In this document: piece by piece, positions 56,455-64,000 of the stretch
Position numbering within the stretch: the first letter of the stretch is position 1
How the letters are laid out: every line of letters starts with the position of its first letter
Origin: Listeria aquatica FSL S10-1188
GTDB taxonomy: Bacteria > Bacillota > Bacilli > Lactobacillales > Listeriaceae
Length of the DNA stretch: 64,000 nucleotides
Direction of reading: 5' to 3'
NCBI RefSeq assembly: GCF_000525795.1
Contig: NZ_AOCG01000006.1
Location: forward strand, 124,001 to 188,000
Notes under the pieces: generated by a model
Seen by the model: the letters and a program-made list of their open reading frames with translations, nothing else
What the model was told of the DNA's origin: nothing
The model's database searches: none
Made by a program: the position numbers and the translations under genes

Positions 56455-57221
56455 CCAAAAAATTCGACAAGGCTTGGCATCACTTGATAAAGCCTCGTTC
56501 CGATATTCATCAAAATCGGCAAATTGATTTCTCGCCGTTTCTTGCCAAGAATTCGCACGGTTTTTTCCGCTACTTTTTCCGGTTTTAGCGCAAAAAAACT
56601 AACATTATTTAAGTATTCCCCTGACTGGTCGGCAATCGTAAAAAAATTCGTTGTCATCGGGCCCGGATTGACCGTTGTGACGTGAATATTCGTTTCGCTA
56701 AGTTCCATCCGCAGAGCATTGGAATAGCCTAAAACGGCGAACTTTGTGGACGCATAGGTGCTTGATTTAGGAGTCGCAATTTTTCCAGCTTGTGAGGCAA
56801 TATTCACGATATGCCCTTCATTTTTTTCAAGTAACGTTGGTAAAAATAGCTGTGTCAAGCGAATTAACGCCAAAACATTTGTGTCAAACATCGCTTCCAC
56901 TGTCTCAAAAGGCGTATCAAGAGCTATTTCAAACAAGCCAAAGCCAGCAGAATTCACTAAAACGTCAATATCATGTTGATCTAAAATTCGTTTTGTTACT
57001 GCCTCTAAGGCAGCAAAATCGGTCACATCAATCGGATAGAAAGACGCGCTGATATCATAAGCGGATTCAAGCTTCCCCGAAAGTTCGGCTAACTTATCTT
57101 CACTTCGCGCAAGGAGCACAAGATGTGCTTTTTCTCGCGCACAAAGGTGTGCCAAACTTTCCCCAAGTCCACTTGAAGCACCGGTAATAACAACCGTTTT
57201 TCCGGCAAGATATGGATTCAT
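56430..57221 (-). CDS. Short-chain dehydrogenase/reductase
   Basis: 263 aa classical SDR. NAD(P)-binding GASSGLGES, NSAG, catalytic Ser and YxxxK in YASTKFAV, and PGPMTTNFF. It resembles YqjQ/DltE-like reductases; the substrate is unknown. It starts at ATG 57221, 12 nt after rnz, so the two are probably co-transcribed, as in Bacillus. Confidence 0.9.
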   Translation of the reverse strand: MNPYLAGKTVVITGASSGLGESLAHLCAREKAHLVLLARSEDKLAELSGKLESAYDISASFYPIDVTDFAALEAVTKRILDQHDIDVLVNSAGFGLFEIALDTPFETVEAMFDTNVLALIRLTQLFLPTLLEKNEGHIVNIASQAGKIATPKSSTYASTKFAVLGYSNALRMELSETNIHVTTVNPGPMTTNFFTIADQSGEYLNNVSFFALKPEKVAEKTVRILGKKRREINLPILMNIGTRLYQVMPSLVEFFGKRAFMKK

Positions 57222-57232
57222 TGTCTTTCCTC

Positions 57233-58151
57233 CTAAATTTCAAACGTTGCTAAGTCACTTGCAATTTCTGTTTCTGGAAAAATTTCCCGTGCTTCATTTA
57301 CTAATTGTTCACTCGTTTCTTTATCATAGCGAGAACTGATATGCGTTATAATTAATCGCTTTGCGTTAGCATTTTTTTGCAAGAGTCGCTGCTTCTTTTG
57401 TTGTTGAATGCATGTAAGCACGCGCCATCTCCCCTTTTTCTGCTTCAAAAGTCGCTTCATGCACGATGAGATCAGCATTTTTGGCAAGTTCTTCTTCCCG
57501 CTTAAAACTGCGAGTATCTCCAAAAATGGCAATCACTTTTCCTTTTTGCGCAGGACCAATATAGTCTTTCCCGTCAAGTGTCTCACCGCTTGGCAAAATG
57601 ATTTTTTCTCCATCTTTTAATTGTTTAAACAGCGGTCCTGGTTTGATCCCTTTCCTGATAAGTTGCTCAGCATCAAGAGCCCCTTGTTTATCGCTTTCTT
57701 CAATCCGAAAACCAAATGAAGAAATGCCGTGGTCAAGTTCCATACAAGCCACCTTTATTTCTTCATCTTGATAAACAGTACCATCAAAAGCTAATTCTTC
57801 AATTCGAAGCGGGTAAGATAAATGCGTCCCCGAAAGCATTAGACTAGTTTCAATATAGTTCTTGATTCCTGCAGGACCATAAACAACGAGCTCGCTCTCG
57901 CCACCTTGAAATGAACGACTGGATAAGAGCCCCGGCAAGCCAAAAATGTGATCACCATGCATATGTGTAATAAAAATCTTTTCGACTTTGCTAAGCTTTA
58001 CTTGCGAATAAAGAATTTGGTGCTGCGTTGCTTCCCCGCAGTCGAATAACCAAATCGCATTTCGCTCACTTAGCATCATCAGTGCAAGAGAAGTAACATT
58101 TCGACCTTTTGACGGAACACCGGCTCCTGTACCAAGAAAAATGAGTTCCAC
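57233..58151 (-). CDS. rnz: Ribonuclease Z (frameshift)
   Basis: 305 aa after repair. Metallo-beta-lactamase fold with THMHGDHIFGLPG, IFGDTR and HEATFE; it cuts tRNA 3' trailers. The T7 run 57372-57378 has one base too many; repair restores the final HISSRY histidine motif and the normal length (307 in Bacillus). Start ATG 58151. Confidence 0.94.
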
Positions 58152-58261
58152 TTTGCTTTCCCCGCTTTCGTTTTACTAGTCTTCATTTTAGCATAATCAA
58201 CTGATTTTCGAAAACCCAAAAAAATTTTAACCTAGACCAATTAAAATCGTAAGTCAAACAG

Positions 58262-58363
58262 TTGCATAGTGCCCGCCAAATAGATAAAATAGTAAGGAGC
58301 TAATGAGTGTCTTGTGCTCATTAAAGAATGAAGTGAAGTTAGTTTTATTTGTAAACCTAACTT
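58262..58363 (+). promoter_or_regulatory. zwf promoter and structured leader
   Basis: TTGCAT (58262-58267), 17-nt spacer, TAAAAT (58285-58290). The ~100-nt leader contains two stem-loops: TAATGAG/CTCATTA (58301-58323) and AAGTTAG/CTAACTT (58336-58363). Neither is followed by a U tract, so they are not simple terminators. Confidence 0.55.
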
Positions 58364-58398
58364 TCAGATAGAATGAAGGAAAGAGGGTCAGGTCACGT

Positions 58399-59880
58399 AT
58401 GGCAGACGAGTTAGAACAAAAAGCTTTGATCACAATATTTGGTGGAACGGGAGATTTAGCAAATCGGAAACTTTACCCCTCTCTATACCATTTATTTACA
58501 AAGGGCTATTTAAAAGATCACTTTGCTGTCATCGGAACAGCAAGAAGAGAATGGAGCAATGAATTTTTCCGCGAGAAAGTGAAGGAATCGCTTCAAGATA
58601 TTGAAGGTGCTTCGGAACACGCCGAGGAATTCGCTTCTCATTTTTATTACCAGTCCCACGATGTAATGGATCAAGAAACCTACGTTTCGTTAAAAAATCT
58701 GTCGGATGAATTAGATGAAAAATATCAATTAGACGGTAACCGTTTGTTTTACCTCGCGATGGCACCAAATTTCTTCGGGACAATCGCAAGAAGAATCAAA
58801 TCAGAAGGCTTTACGGACACTGCGGGTTTCCACCGTTTAATTATCGAAAAACCTTTTGGGCATGATTTAAAAAGCGCTGAGGAGCTAAACAACTCGCTCA
58901 GAGAAGCTTTCCGTGAAGATGAGATTTACCGAATCGATCACTATCTTGGAAAAGAAATGATTCAAAATATTTCTGTGATCCGCTTTGCAAATTCCATTAT
59001 TGAGTCTCTTTGGAACAATCGTTATATCGATAATATCCAAGTAACACTCAGCGAAGTACTGGGCGTTGAAGACCGTGGACGTTACTATGATGAAAGCGGC
59101 GCACTGCGTGATATGGTTCAAAACCATATCTTGCAAATTGTTTCTTTGCTTGCTATGGAGCCCCCCATCAAACTTACGACAAAAGAAATTCGCAATGAAA
59201 AAGTGCGGGCACTACGCGCGTTGCGGGTATATGAAGGTAAAGAAGTCCATCAACATTTTATCCGCGGACAATATGGTAATGGCGAAGTAGATGGCAAAGA
59301 ACTAAAAAGTTATCGCGAAGAAGAAAACGTGGATCCAAATTCCAACACTGAAACATTCGTAGCAGCAAAGCTCATGATCGACAATTTCCGCTGGGCAGGT
59401 GTTCCGTTTTATATTCGAACTGGAAAACGTTTAGCTACTAAAGCCACACAAATTGCGATTCATTTTAAAGATGTTCCTATGAATTTGTTTGGTAATCAGC
59501 AATCACTAGGCGGCAATGTGCTTGTGATCCATATTCAGCCGAACGAAGGCATTACGCTTCATTTAAATGTGAAAGAGCCGGGACAAGGAATGGTCACAAT
59601 GCCAGTCAACCTTGACTACGTTCACTCATCACAAGACAGGATGAACACGCCTGAAGCATATGAAAAGTTGATTCTTGACTGCTTGCGCGGGGACGCTACT
59701 TACTTCTCTCACTGGGATGAAGTGAGCCTTTCCTGGAATTTTATTGACCATATTGCAGCGGTTTGGACCACGACAAAAGATCACTTCCCGAACTACAAAC
59801 CTGGTTCCATGGGGCCAAAAGAAGCTGATGAACTCGTTCAAAAAGACGGATTTGCTTGGTTCCCGGTCGTTGATGAATAA
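58399..59880 (+). CDS. zwf: Glucose-6-phosphate 1-dehydrogenase
   Basis: 493 aa. Oxidises glucose-6-phosphate with NADP, the entry to the pentose phosphate pathway. FGGTGDLANRKLYPSL is the coenzyme motif and RIDHYLGKEMIQN the active site (His as base). Starts at ATG 58399 behind AAGGAAAGAGGG. Monocistronic between a promoter and a strong terminator. Intact. Confidence 0.97.
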   Translation: MADELEQKALITIFGGTGDLANRKLYPSLYHLFTKGYLKDHFAVIGTARREWSNEFFREKVKESLQDIEGASEHAEEFASHFYYQSHDVMDQETYVSLKNLSDELDEKYQLDGNRLFYLAMAPNFFGTIARRIKSEGFTDTAGFHRLIIEKPFGHDLKSAEELNNSLREAFREDEIYRIDHYLGKEMIQNISVIRFANSIIESLWNNRYIDNIQVTLSEVLGVEDRGRYYDESGALRDMVQNHILQIVSLLAMEPPIKLTTKEIRNEKVRALRALRVYEGKEVHQHFIRGQYGNGEVDGKELKSYREEENVDPNSNTETFVAAKLMIDNFRWAGVPFYIRTGKRLATKATQIAIHFKDVPMNLFGNQQSLGGNVLVIHIQPNEGITLHLNVKEPGQGMVTMPVNLDYVHSSQDRMNTPEAYEKLILDCLRGDATYFSHWDEVSLSWNFIDHIAAVWTTTKDHFPNYKPGSMGPKEADELVQKDGFAWFPVVDE

Positions 59881-59890
59881 TCTAAATTCA

Positions 59891-59930
59891 AAAATCCGCT
59901 GTTGTAAAGTTTACAACAGCGGATTTTTCT
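59891..59930. terminator. Terminator after zwf, shared with speG
   Basis: AAAATCCGCTGTTGTAAA (59891-59908) pairs with its complement at 59910-59927, with T and A tracts on both ends, between convergent genes. Confidence 0.88.
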
Positions 59931-59936
59931 TTTGAC

Positions 59937-60444
59937 TTACATATAATCATGTTTCCAGTCTCGCTTAAAGAGTCCCATAAAATAACAATCCTTATAGTCC
60001 CCCCTCATGTAAAACTGTTCAATCATCGTTCCTTCAATTTTGAATCCCAATTTTTTAATAGATGTGAACGGCTCCTTCATTTTCCGTATCTACATATAAA
60101 AACACTTTATGGAGATTCAAAATTTGAAACGCATAGTTAATCCCTTTCTCCATCGCTTCTTGCGCAAGCCCCTCGCCTTGAAACTCTTCTTTCACGATCA
60201 CTTGAATCTCACAATTTCGATGGATGTAATCAATTTCAACAAGTTCAATAATTCCCGCAAATTGACCATCCTTAATAATAACAAAACGGCGTTCAGTTTC
60301 ATCATAAATATGTTTCTGATAAAGACTCTTTAATTCACTTAATGATTCGTAAGGCTCCTCAAACCAGTAGGCCATGACATTTAATTTGTTATTTAATTCG
60401 TGGATATGGATTAAATCATTTTCTTCCAAAGCCCGAATATGCAT
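59937..60444 (-). CDS. speG: Spermidine N-acetyltransferase-like GNAT protein (frameshift)
   Basis: 168 aa after repair. A GNAT fold with ENDLIHIHELNN, the SpeG-like NKLNVMAYWFEEPYES, acetyl-CoA segment FQGEGLAQEA, and, after the frame is restored near 60053-60057, YKKLGFKIEGT and FMGLFKRDW. SpeG acetylates spermidine/spermine; the resemblance is strong but I could not align. Start ATG 60444. Confidence 0.82.
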
Positions 60445-60613
60445 ATTTCCAGCTCGCTCTCATTATTTTTTTTACAATTCTAGTATACCATATTCCTTCT
60501 ATATCACACCTCTTCTTTCAACCAATCGAAAAATCATTCCTGTGAAATTTTGCACCTTCTTCAACTTCATGCTACAATAAACGAGAAAATAGCTTTAAAG
60601 GAGTATCCGAATA

Positions 60614-61072
60614 ATGGAAGAAGATAAAGTTGGTCAATATCTAGAAAATGGAATTACCGGCGGAAAAGAGTTGCATCCTCTTCAAAAGAAAAAATATCTC
60701 GGTACTTTTCAAGAACGTGTCATCACTTCTCTTACGAAAGAGCAAGTTCAAACACTGGACTTCCTTCCTGAACTTGAGCAAAAAATGGAAGACCATCCAG
60801 ATGCCAAGTTACTTTTAAACGGAGCGCTCCCTTATCCGTCACTTCGCCCTTATATTCAGCTCGCTGAAAAAACTCACAATGAGTTTTCCATCGTCCAACG
60901 TGAGGAAAACGAAACGGATATTTTTCTTGTCTTAGCAGCTAAACAAGAAGTGGAATCTCCTGATGTAAAGCTCGAAAAAGAAATGCCCAAACAAGAAGAA
61001 AATCAAGATGAATCCAAGCAAAGCTTACTTGATAAAATAAAAAAAATTACTCAACTAAAAAAACACGGATGA
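60614..61072 (+). CDS. YueI family protein (DUF1694)
   Basis: 152 aa acidic cytoplasmic protein. The YLGTFQERVITSLTKEQV start and the NGALPYPSLRPYIQLA segment are hallmarks of YueI. The C-terminal 40 residues are a charged tail. Starts at ATG 60614 behind AAAGGAG. Function unknown. Confidence 0.88.
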   Translation: MEEDKVGQYLENGITGGKELHPLQKKKYLGTFQERVITSLTKEQVQTLDFLPELEQKMEDHPDAKLLLNGALPYPSLRPYIQLAEKTHNEFSIVQREENETDIFLVLAAKQEVESPDVKLEKEMPKQEENQDESKQSLLDKIKKITQLKKHG

Positions 61073-61090
61073 TTAGTCCGTGTTTTCTTT
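61061..61090 (+). terminator. Terminator-like hairpin at the YueI 3' end
   Basis: AAACACGGA (61061-61069) and TCCGTGTTT (61077-61085) with loop TGATTAG and a T-rich tail. The next small gene starts 15 nt later and may be reached by read-through. Confidence 0.7.
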
Positions 61091-61104
61091 ACAGGAGGTT
61101 ATTT

Positions 61105-61314
61105 ATGCTACACATAATCGTTGTTTCACTCTGTATATTAACACTTTTACAAAGCCTTTACTTCTTTATTCGTAAAAATCTCAATATGGGCGTTCTATTC
61201 TTATTAATTACTGCGGCACTTTTTTTTAATCAGTCGAATTGGATAAAGGGCATCCACTTTGAATCGCTTGTTTTAATTTCCCTTGCATCTCACCAATTCC
61301 TCTTGAACCACTAA
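61105..61314 (+). CDS. Small membrane protein (69 aa)
   Basis: Starts at ATG 61105 behind CAGGAGG, an excellent ribosome site. Two hydrophobic stretches (about residues 3-20 and 27-43) and a semi-hydrophobic end. I do not recognise a family. It follows the YueI gene and its terminator-like hairpin. Confidence 0.6.
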   Translation: MLHIIVVSLCILTLLQSLYFFIRKNLNMGVLFLLITAALFFNQSNWIKGIHFESLVLISLASHQFLLNH

Positions 61315-61688
61315 GAGGCATGAGCAAGGGGTTTTTTTGATCCGTAACAATAGACAAAAGCGGTCCAAATTTTTTTTCCTCCAAGTATGATCACTGGTTC
61401 AAAAGGCGCAGCTCCTTTTTCTTGCCACTCTTTTTTTAGTTCCTCAATTTGAATGGTTGACTCATTTGTTCCTTTCAGCGTGAATCGTACATCATAAGGT
61501 CCTGCAACAAGGTCACAAGGCTTTAAAAAGCCATAACGCGGCGAAAGGATCAACCAATCCTCTGCAAACTTCTCGGCGTAAGCTTGACAAAGCTTGTGAA
61601 AAGTCCCCGTATAAGCTTCTTTTGCGGGAACTGCTCCAAATTCTGGACATTTATCCCAAATTTTAGGTTTTCCTGAAGGAATGATCAT
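61311..61688 (-). CDS. DUF6884 domain protein
   Basis: 125 aa. IIPSGKPKIWD at the N-terminus and LILSPRYGFLKP are typical of DUF6884 proteins, related to the DUF6884/YaaA-like group and of unknown function. It starts at ATG 61688, overlapping the stop of the upstream acetyltransferase, which implies coupling. The end may be slightly altered by a frameshift. Confidence 0.7.
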   Translation of the reverse strand: MIIPSGKPKIWDKCPEFGAVPAKEAYTGTFHKLCQAYAEKFAEDWLILSPRYGFLKPCDLVAGPYDVRFTLKGTNESTIQIEELKKEWQEKGAAPFEPVIILGGKKIWTAFVYCYGSKKPLAHAS

Positions 61689-62209
61689 CATTTTTTATGC
61701 CACTCCCAGTGTGTTATTTTCCCACCAGATTGAACTTCATCCTCATTCATTTGGTGAACAAAGCCTGTCCGCTCAAGAACCCCAATCGAAGCCAGATTAC
61801 TTTCAAAGGAACGTGCAAAAATCCGGGTAATCACTTCTTGTTCCTTTAGCCAAGCAAGCATCGCAGAAAGAGCCTCTGTCATATAACCATGATGCTGAAA
61901 TTCTGGCACAATGCTATATCCAAGTTCAATTTCTCCTGTTTCATCTGGATCCCCTTGTCCGCCGATTTCGCCAATCACAATATTCTCTTCTTTTAAAATA
62001 ACAAGCCGCGTCCATCTTGTCATCTCCGGTTTCTTCTTCACATTATCAAGCACATACGGCAAATAAAAAAAGAAATCAATCCCAGGCCAGTCTTCAGAAA
62101 CCTCGCAGCCAAGTACTGCTTCAAGCTCACCGATCCCAGCGATTGTCGCTTCAATCATTTCACGGGTATATTCAATCAAAAGCAAACGCTTTGTTTCAAT
62201 AGATTCCAT
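61688..62209 (-). CDS. GNAT N-acetyltransferase, RimJ-like
   Basis: 173 aa from ATG 62209 behind AAGGGGAAGG. IETKRLLLIEYT start, ELGYSIVPEFQHHGYMTEAL (acetyl-CoA site) and SIGVLERTGFVH are typical of RimJ/RimL-type acetyltransferases. Substrate unknown. Coupled to the DUF6884 gene. Confidence 0.85.
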   Translation of the reverse strand: MESIETKRLLLIEYTREMIEATIAGIGELEAVLGCEVSEDWPGIDFFFYLPYVLDNVKKKPEMTRWTRLVILKEENIVIGEIGGQGDPDETGEIELGYSIVPEFQHHGYMTEALSAMLAWLKEQEVITRIFARSFESNLASIGVLERTGFVHQMNEDEVQSGGKITHWEWHKK

Positions 62210-62288
62210 GCCTTCCCCTTCATTCTTTTCAAGATAGTTTAAATGTACCAATTCCAACCATTTTCTGCAAGTTTCGTATTAAGAAGCT

Positions 62289-62396
62289 CTTAAGACTAAT
62301 ACAGTTTTACACATCTGTATCAAGAATCCTCTCCGTTTTCAAGAGCTTGTTTTAGTGCTATAATGGAAAAAGAATAAAAACTGTATTAGTCTTGAG
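62289..62396 (+). promoter_or_regulatory. budA promoter bracketed by a 20-bp inverted repeat
   Basis: TTTTCA (62336-62341), 17-nt spacer, extended TGC-TATAAT (62359-62364). An upstream arm (62289-62308) and a downstream arm (62377-62396), each built on AAGACTAATACAGTTTT, are inverted copies with one mismatch in 20. The centre-to-centre distance is 88 bp, with the promoter between them. The downstream arm lies in the 5' UTR. Confidence 0.7.
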
Positions 62397-62427
62397 TGAA
62401 AAACTAATATGACAAGGAGAGATAAAC

Positions 62428-63141
62428 ATGAAAACTGAAAATCAACTCTTTCAGCATTCGACCATGGCCGCTCTTGTTGGCGGACTTTTTGACGGAACGA
62501 TGACCTTTTCCGAACTACTCAAACACGGAGATCTTGGGATTGGTACCTTTGATCAATTTGACGGAGAACTAGTTGTTGCTGACGGGAAAGCTTACCAAGT
62601 GCGTGAAGATGGCAAAGCCTATGAAGTCGCGCCTGAAGCGACAACTCCTTACGCAAGCGTGACTCATTTTGCACCTGATACCCGTTTTAAAGTAACGGAA
62701 GCAACGACACGTGAACAAATTGAAGCAAGAACCGCAAGTTTGACTCAAGGTCCTAATTTATTCTACGCCGTCCAGATTCAAGGTAAATTCCGCTTTGTGA
62801 ATACTCGAGTGGCTCCTAAACAAACTAAACCCTATCCACCACTAGTTGAAGCAGTTAAAACCCAGCCTACTTATCATTTTGAAGAAATTGAAGGTACGAT
62901 TGTCGGATTCTATATGCCTGCTTACATTACAGGAATTGGCGTCTCTGGCTACCATATCCATTTCATTGACCAAGACAAGCAGGTAGGCGGACACGTTTTT
63001 GACTATGAATTACTTGAAGGAACGGTAGAAATTGCTGAACAAACCGCTGTACATTTAGAACTCCCACACTCTGAAGACTTCTTAAATAAAAATCTAGCAT
63101 CCGAGGATATGCTCGAGCAAATCGATGCTGCTGAAAAATAA
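62428..63141 (+). CDS. budA: Alpha-acetolactate decarboxylase
   Basis: 237 aa. It converts acetolactate to acetoin in overflow metabolism. TMAALVGGLFDGTMT at the N-terminus, GTFDQFDGELVVADGKAY and the zinc-site GVSGYHIHFID (His residues) are all present. Starts at ATG 62428 behind AAGGAGAG. No acetolactate synthase gene is adjacent. Intact. Confidence 0.95.
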   Translation: MKTENQLFQHSTMAALVGGLFDGTMTFSELLKHGDLGIGTFDQFDGELVVADGKAYQVREDGKAYEVAPEATTPYASVTHFAPDTRFKVTEATTREQIEARTASLTQGPNLFYAVQIQGKFRFVNTRVAPKQTKPYPPLVEAVKTQPTYHFEEIEGTIVGFYMPAYITGIGVSGYHIHFIDQDKQVGGHVFDYELLEGTVEIAEQTAVHLELPHSEDFLNKNLASEDMLEQIDAAEK

Positions 63142-63142
63142 T

Positions 63143-63176
63143 AAAGAGACGCAAGCTTAGAAGCTTGCGTCTCTTT
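63143..63176. terminator. Terminator shared by budA and pdp
   Basis: AAAGAGACGCAAGCTT and its perfect 16-bp complement with a 2-nt gap, between convergent genes. Flanks are A-rich upstream and T-rich downstream. Confidence 0.88.
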
Positions 63177-64000
63177 ATTCAGTAATAATTTTATGAATTA
63201 ATTTAGGCTTTTCTGCGTGATCTGAAATCGTTATATTTCCATAGATTTTATCGCGAACAGACGAAATATCCGTTTGATGGCTATAAACCGTCGCAAGACT
63301 TTCCCCTTCCTGAACTGCATCCCCAACTTTTTTCCGAAGTACAATCCCAACAGAAAGATCGATCTCATCTTCTTTTGTCGCGCGCCCAGCTCCGAGCATC
63401 ATTGCTGCGACTCCCATCTCATCTGCAACAATTTCACTTACAAACCCGCTTTGCTTAGCAGGAATTTCCTGTTTAAATGCCGCTTCAGGAAGTTTTCCCG
63501 GGTCATCTACAACCGAATCATCCCCGCCTTGATTACGCAAGAATTCTTTAAATTTCTCGAGTGCTGCACCATTTTGAATAACCGATTCCAGTTTTGCTCG
63601 TGCTTCCTCTAGATTATCCGCTTTTTGTGCAAGCACCACCATTTGGCTTCCTAAAACAAGCACAAGTTCCGTCAAATCTTTCGGACCTTCTCCTTTCAAA
63701 GTCGCAATCGCTTCTTTAACCTCAAGCGCATTCCCAATCGCATATCCAAGCGGTTGTGACATATCTGAAATGACCGCCATTGTGTTTCGACCTACGCCAT
63801 TTCCGATTCGAACCATCGCATGCGCCAAGTTTTCTGCATCCTCTTCCGTTTTCATAAAAGCGCCAGCACCCGTTTTGACATCCAAACAAATGGCATCAGC
63901 ACCTGCCGCAATTTTCTTACTCATAATCGAACTCGCAATCAGCGGAATAGAGTTAACCGTCCCCGTCACATCTCGCAGTGCATATAGCTTTTTATCAGCC
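63175..64000 (-). CDS. pdp: Pyrimidine-nucleoside phosphorylase, C-terminal part (truncated by window edge)
   Basis: The frame is open to the window edge; residues before the GTG at 63969 read [15 protein letters not shown], a conserved stretch of the family, so the true start lies beyond 64000. [24 protein letters not shown] is present in part, then the C-terminal PYNP domain. It phosphorolyses uridine, thymidine and related nucleosides. Confidence 0.95.
   Translation of the reverse strand, partial: ADKKLYALRDVTGTVNSIPLIASSIMSKKIAAGADAICLDVKTGAGAFMKTEEDAENLAHAMVRIGNGVGRNTMAVISDMSQPLGYAIGNALEVKEAIATLKGEGPKDLTELVLVLGSQMVVLAQKADNLEEARAKLESVIQNGAALEKFKEFLRNQGGDDSVVDDPGKLPEAAFKQEIPAKQSGFVSEIVADEMGVAAMMLGAGRATKEDEIDLSVGIVLRKKVGDAVQEGESLATVYSHQTDISSVRDKIYGNITISDHAEKPKLIHKIITE

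Overview
The window looks like chromosome of a low-GC Firmicute, most probably a member of the Listeriaceae. Protein families and gene order match, from memory, the Listeria monocytogenes block running from aroA/tyrA/hisC/aroHBC/ndk/hepT-menG-hepS/folE through rpsA/cmk/recQ/fer/ribU/resDE/rluB/scpBA/lysA/punA/xerD/fur to zwf/budA/pdp. I could not run a database search, so species is not assigned.

Layout. 1-5 kb: the end of a serine hydrolase, then a Mga-like regulator and an aquaporin bracketed by two related hairpins, then a convergent flavoprotein gene. 5-18.3 kb (minus strand): a membrane zinc protease, YpjA, YpiB and YpiA, the shikimate/aromatic genes (aroA, tyrA, hisC, aroH, aroB, aroC), ndk, the menaquinone side-chain genes hepT-menG-hepS, and folE. 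18.4-32 kb (minus strand): a complete Wzy-type exopolysaccharide locus. It holds a Crp/Fnr-like regulator, a secreted Ig-repeat protein, a lipoprotein, WecC-type dehydrogenase, CpsC/CpsD, an initiating sugar transferase, WecG-type transferase, polymerase, an asparagine-synthetase-like protein, flippase and a GT4 transferase, closed by a terminator. 32.4-49.7 kb: housekeeping genes (rpsA, cmk, asparaginase, LysM protein, recQ-ypbB, ferredoxin, ribU under an FMN riboswitch, thioesterase, resDE, rluB-scpBA-lysA, punA, xerD, fur). 50-64 kb: an iron-regulated fhuC-like/ferredoxin-NADP reductase pair, a K+ channel, nudF, xpaC-telA, dinB, an SDR, rnz, zwf, acetyltransferases, budA and the 3' part of pdp.

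The exopolysaccharide locus is the accessory part. It lies between folE and rpsA, where hup, gpsA and der would be expected. WecC and WecG together suggest an N-acetylmannosaminuronic acid residue. A glutamine-amidotransferase-like protein without its N-terminal Cys nucleophile suggests that a uronic acid might be amidated.

Sequence quality matters here. About 28 genes, including essential ones, are broken by apparent +1 frameshifts. Nearly all are repaired by removing single bases from homopolymer runs. I treat these as sequencing errors and give repaired gene extents, computed by following the frame across each run. Minus-strand start sites were chosen from visible Shine-Dalgarno sequences.
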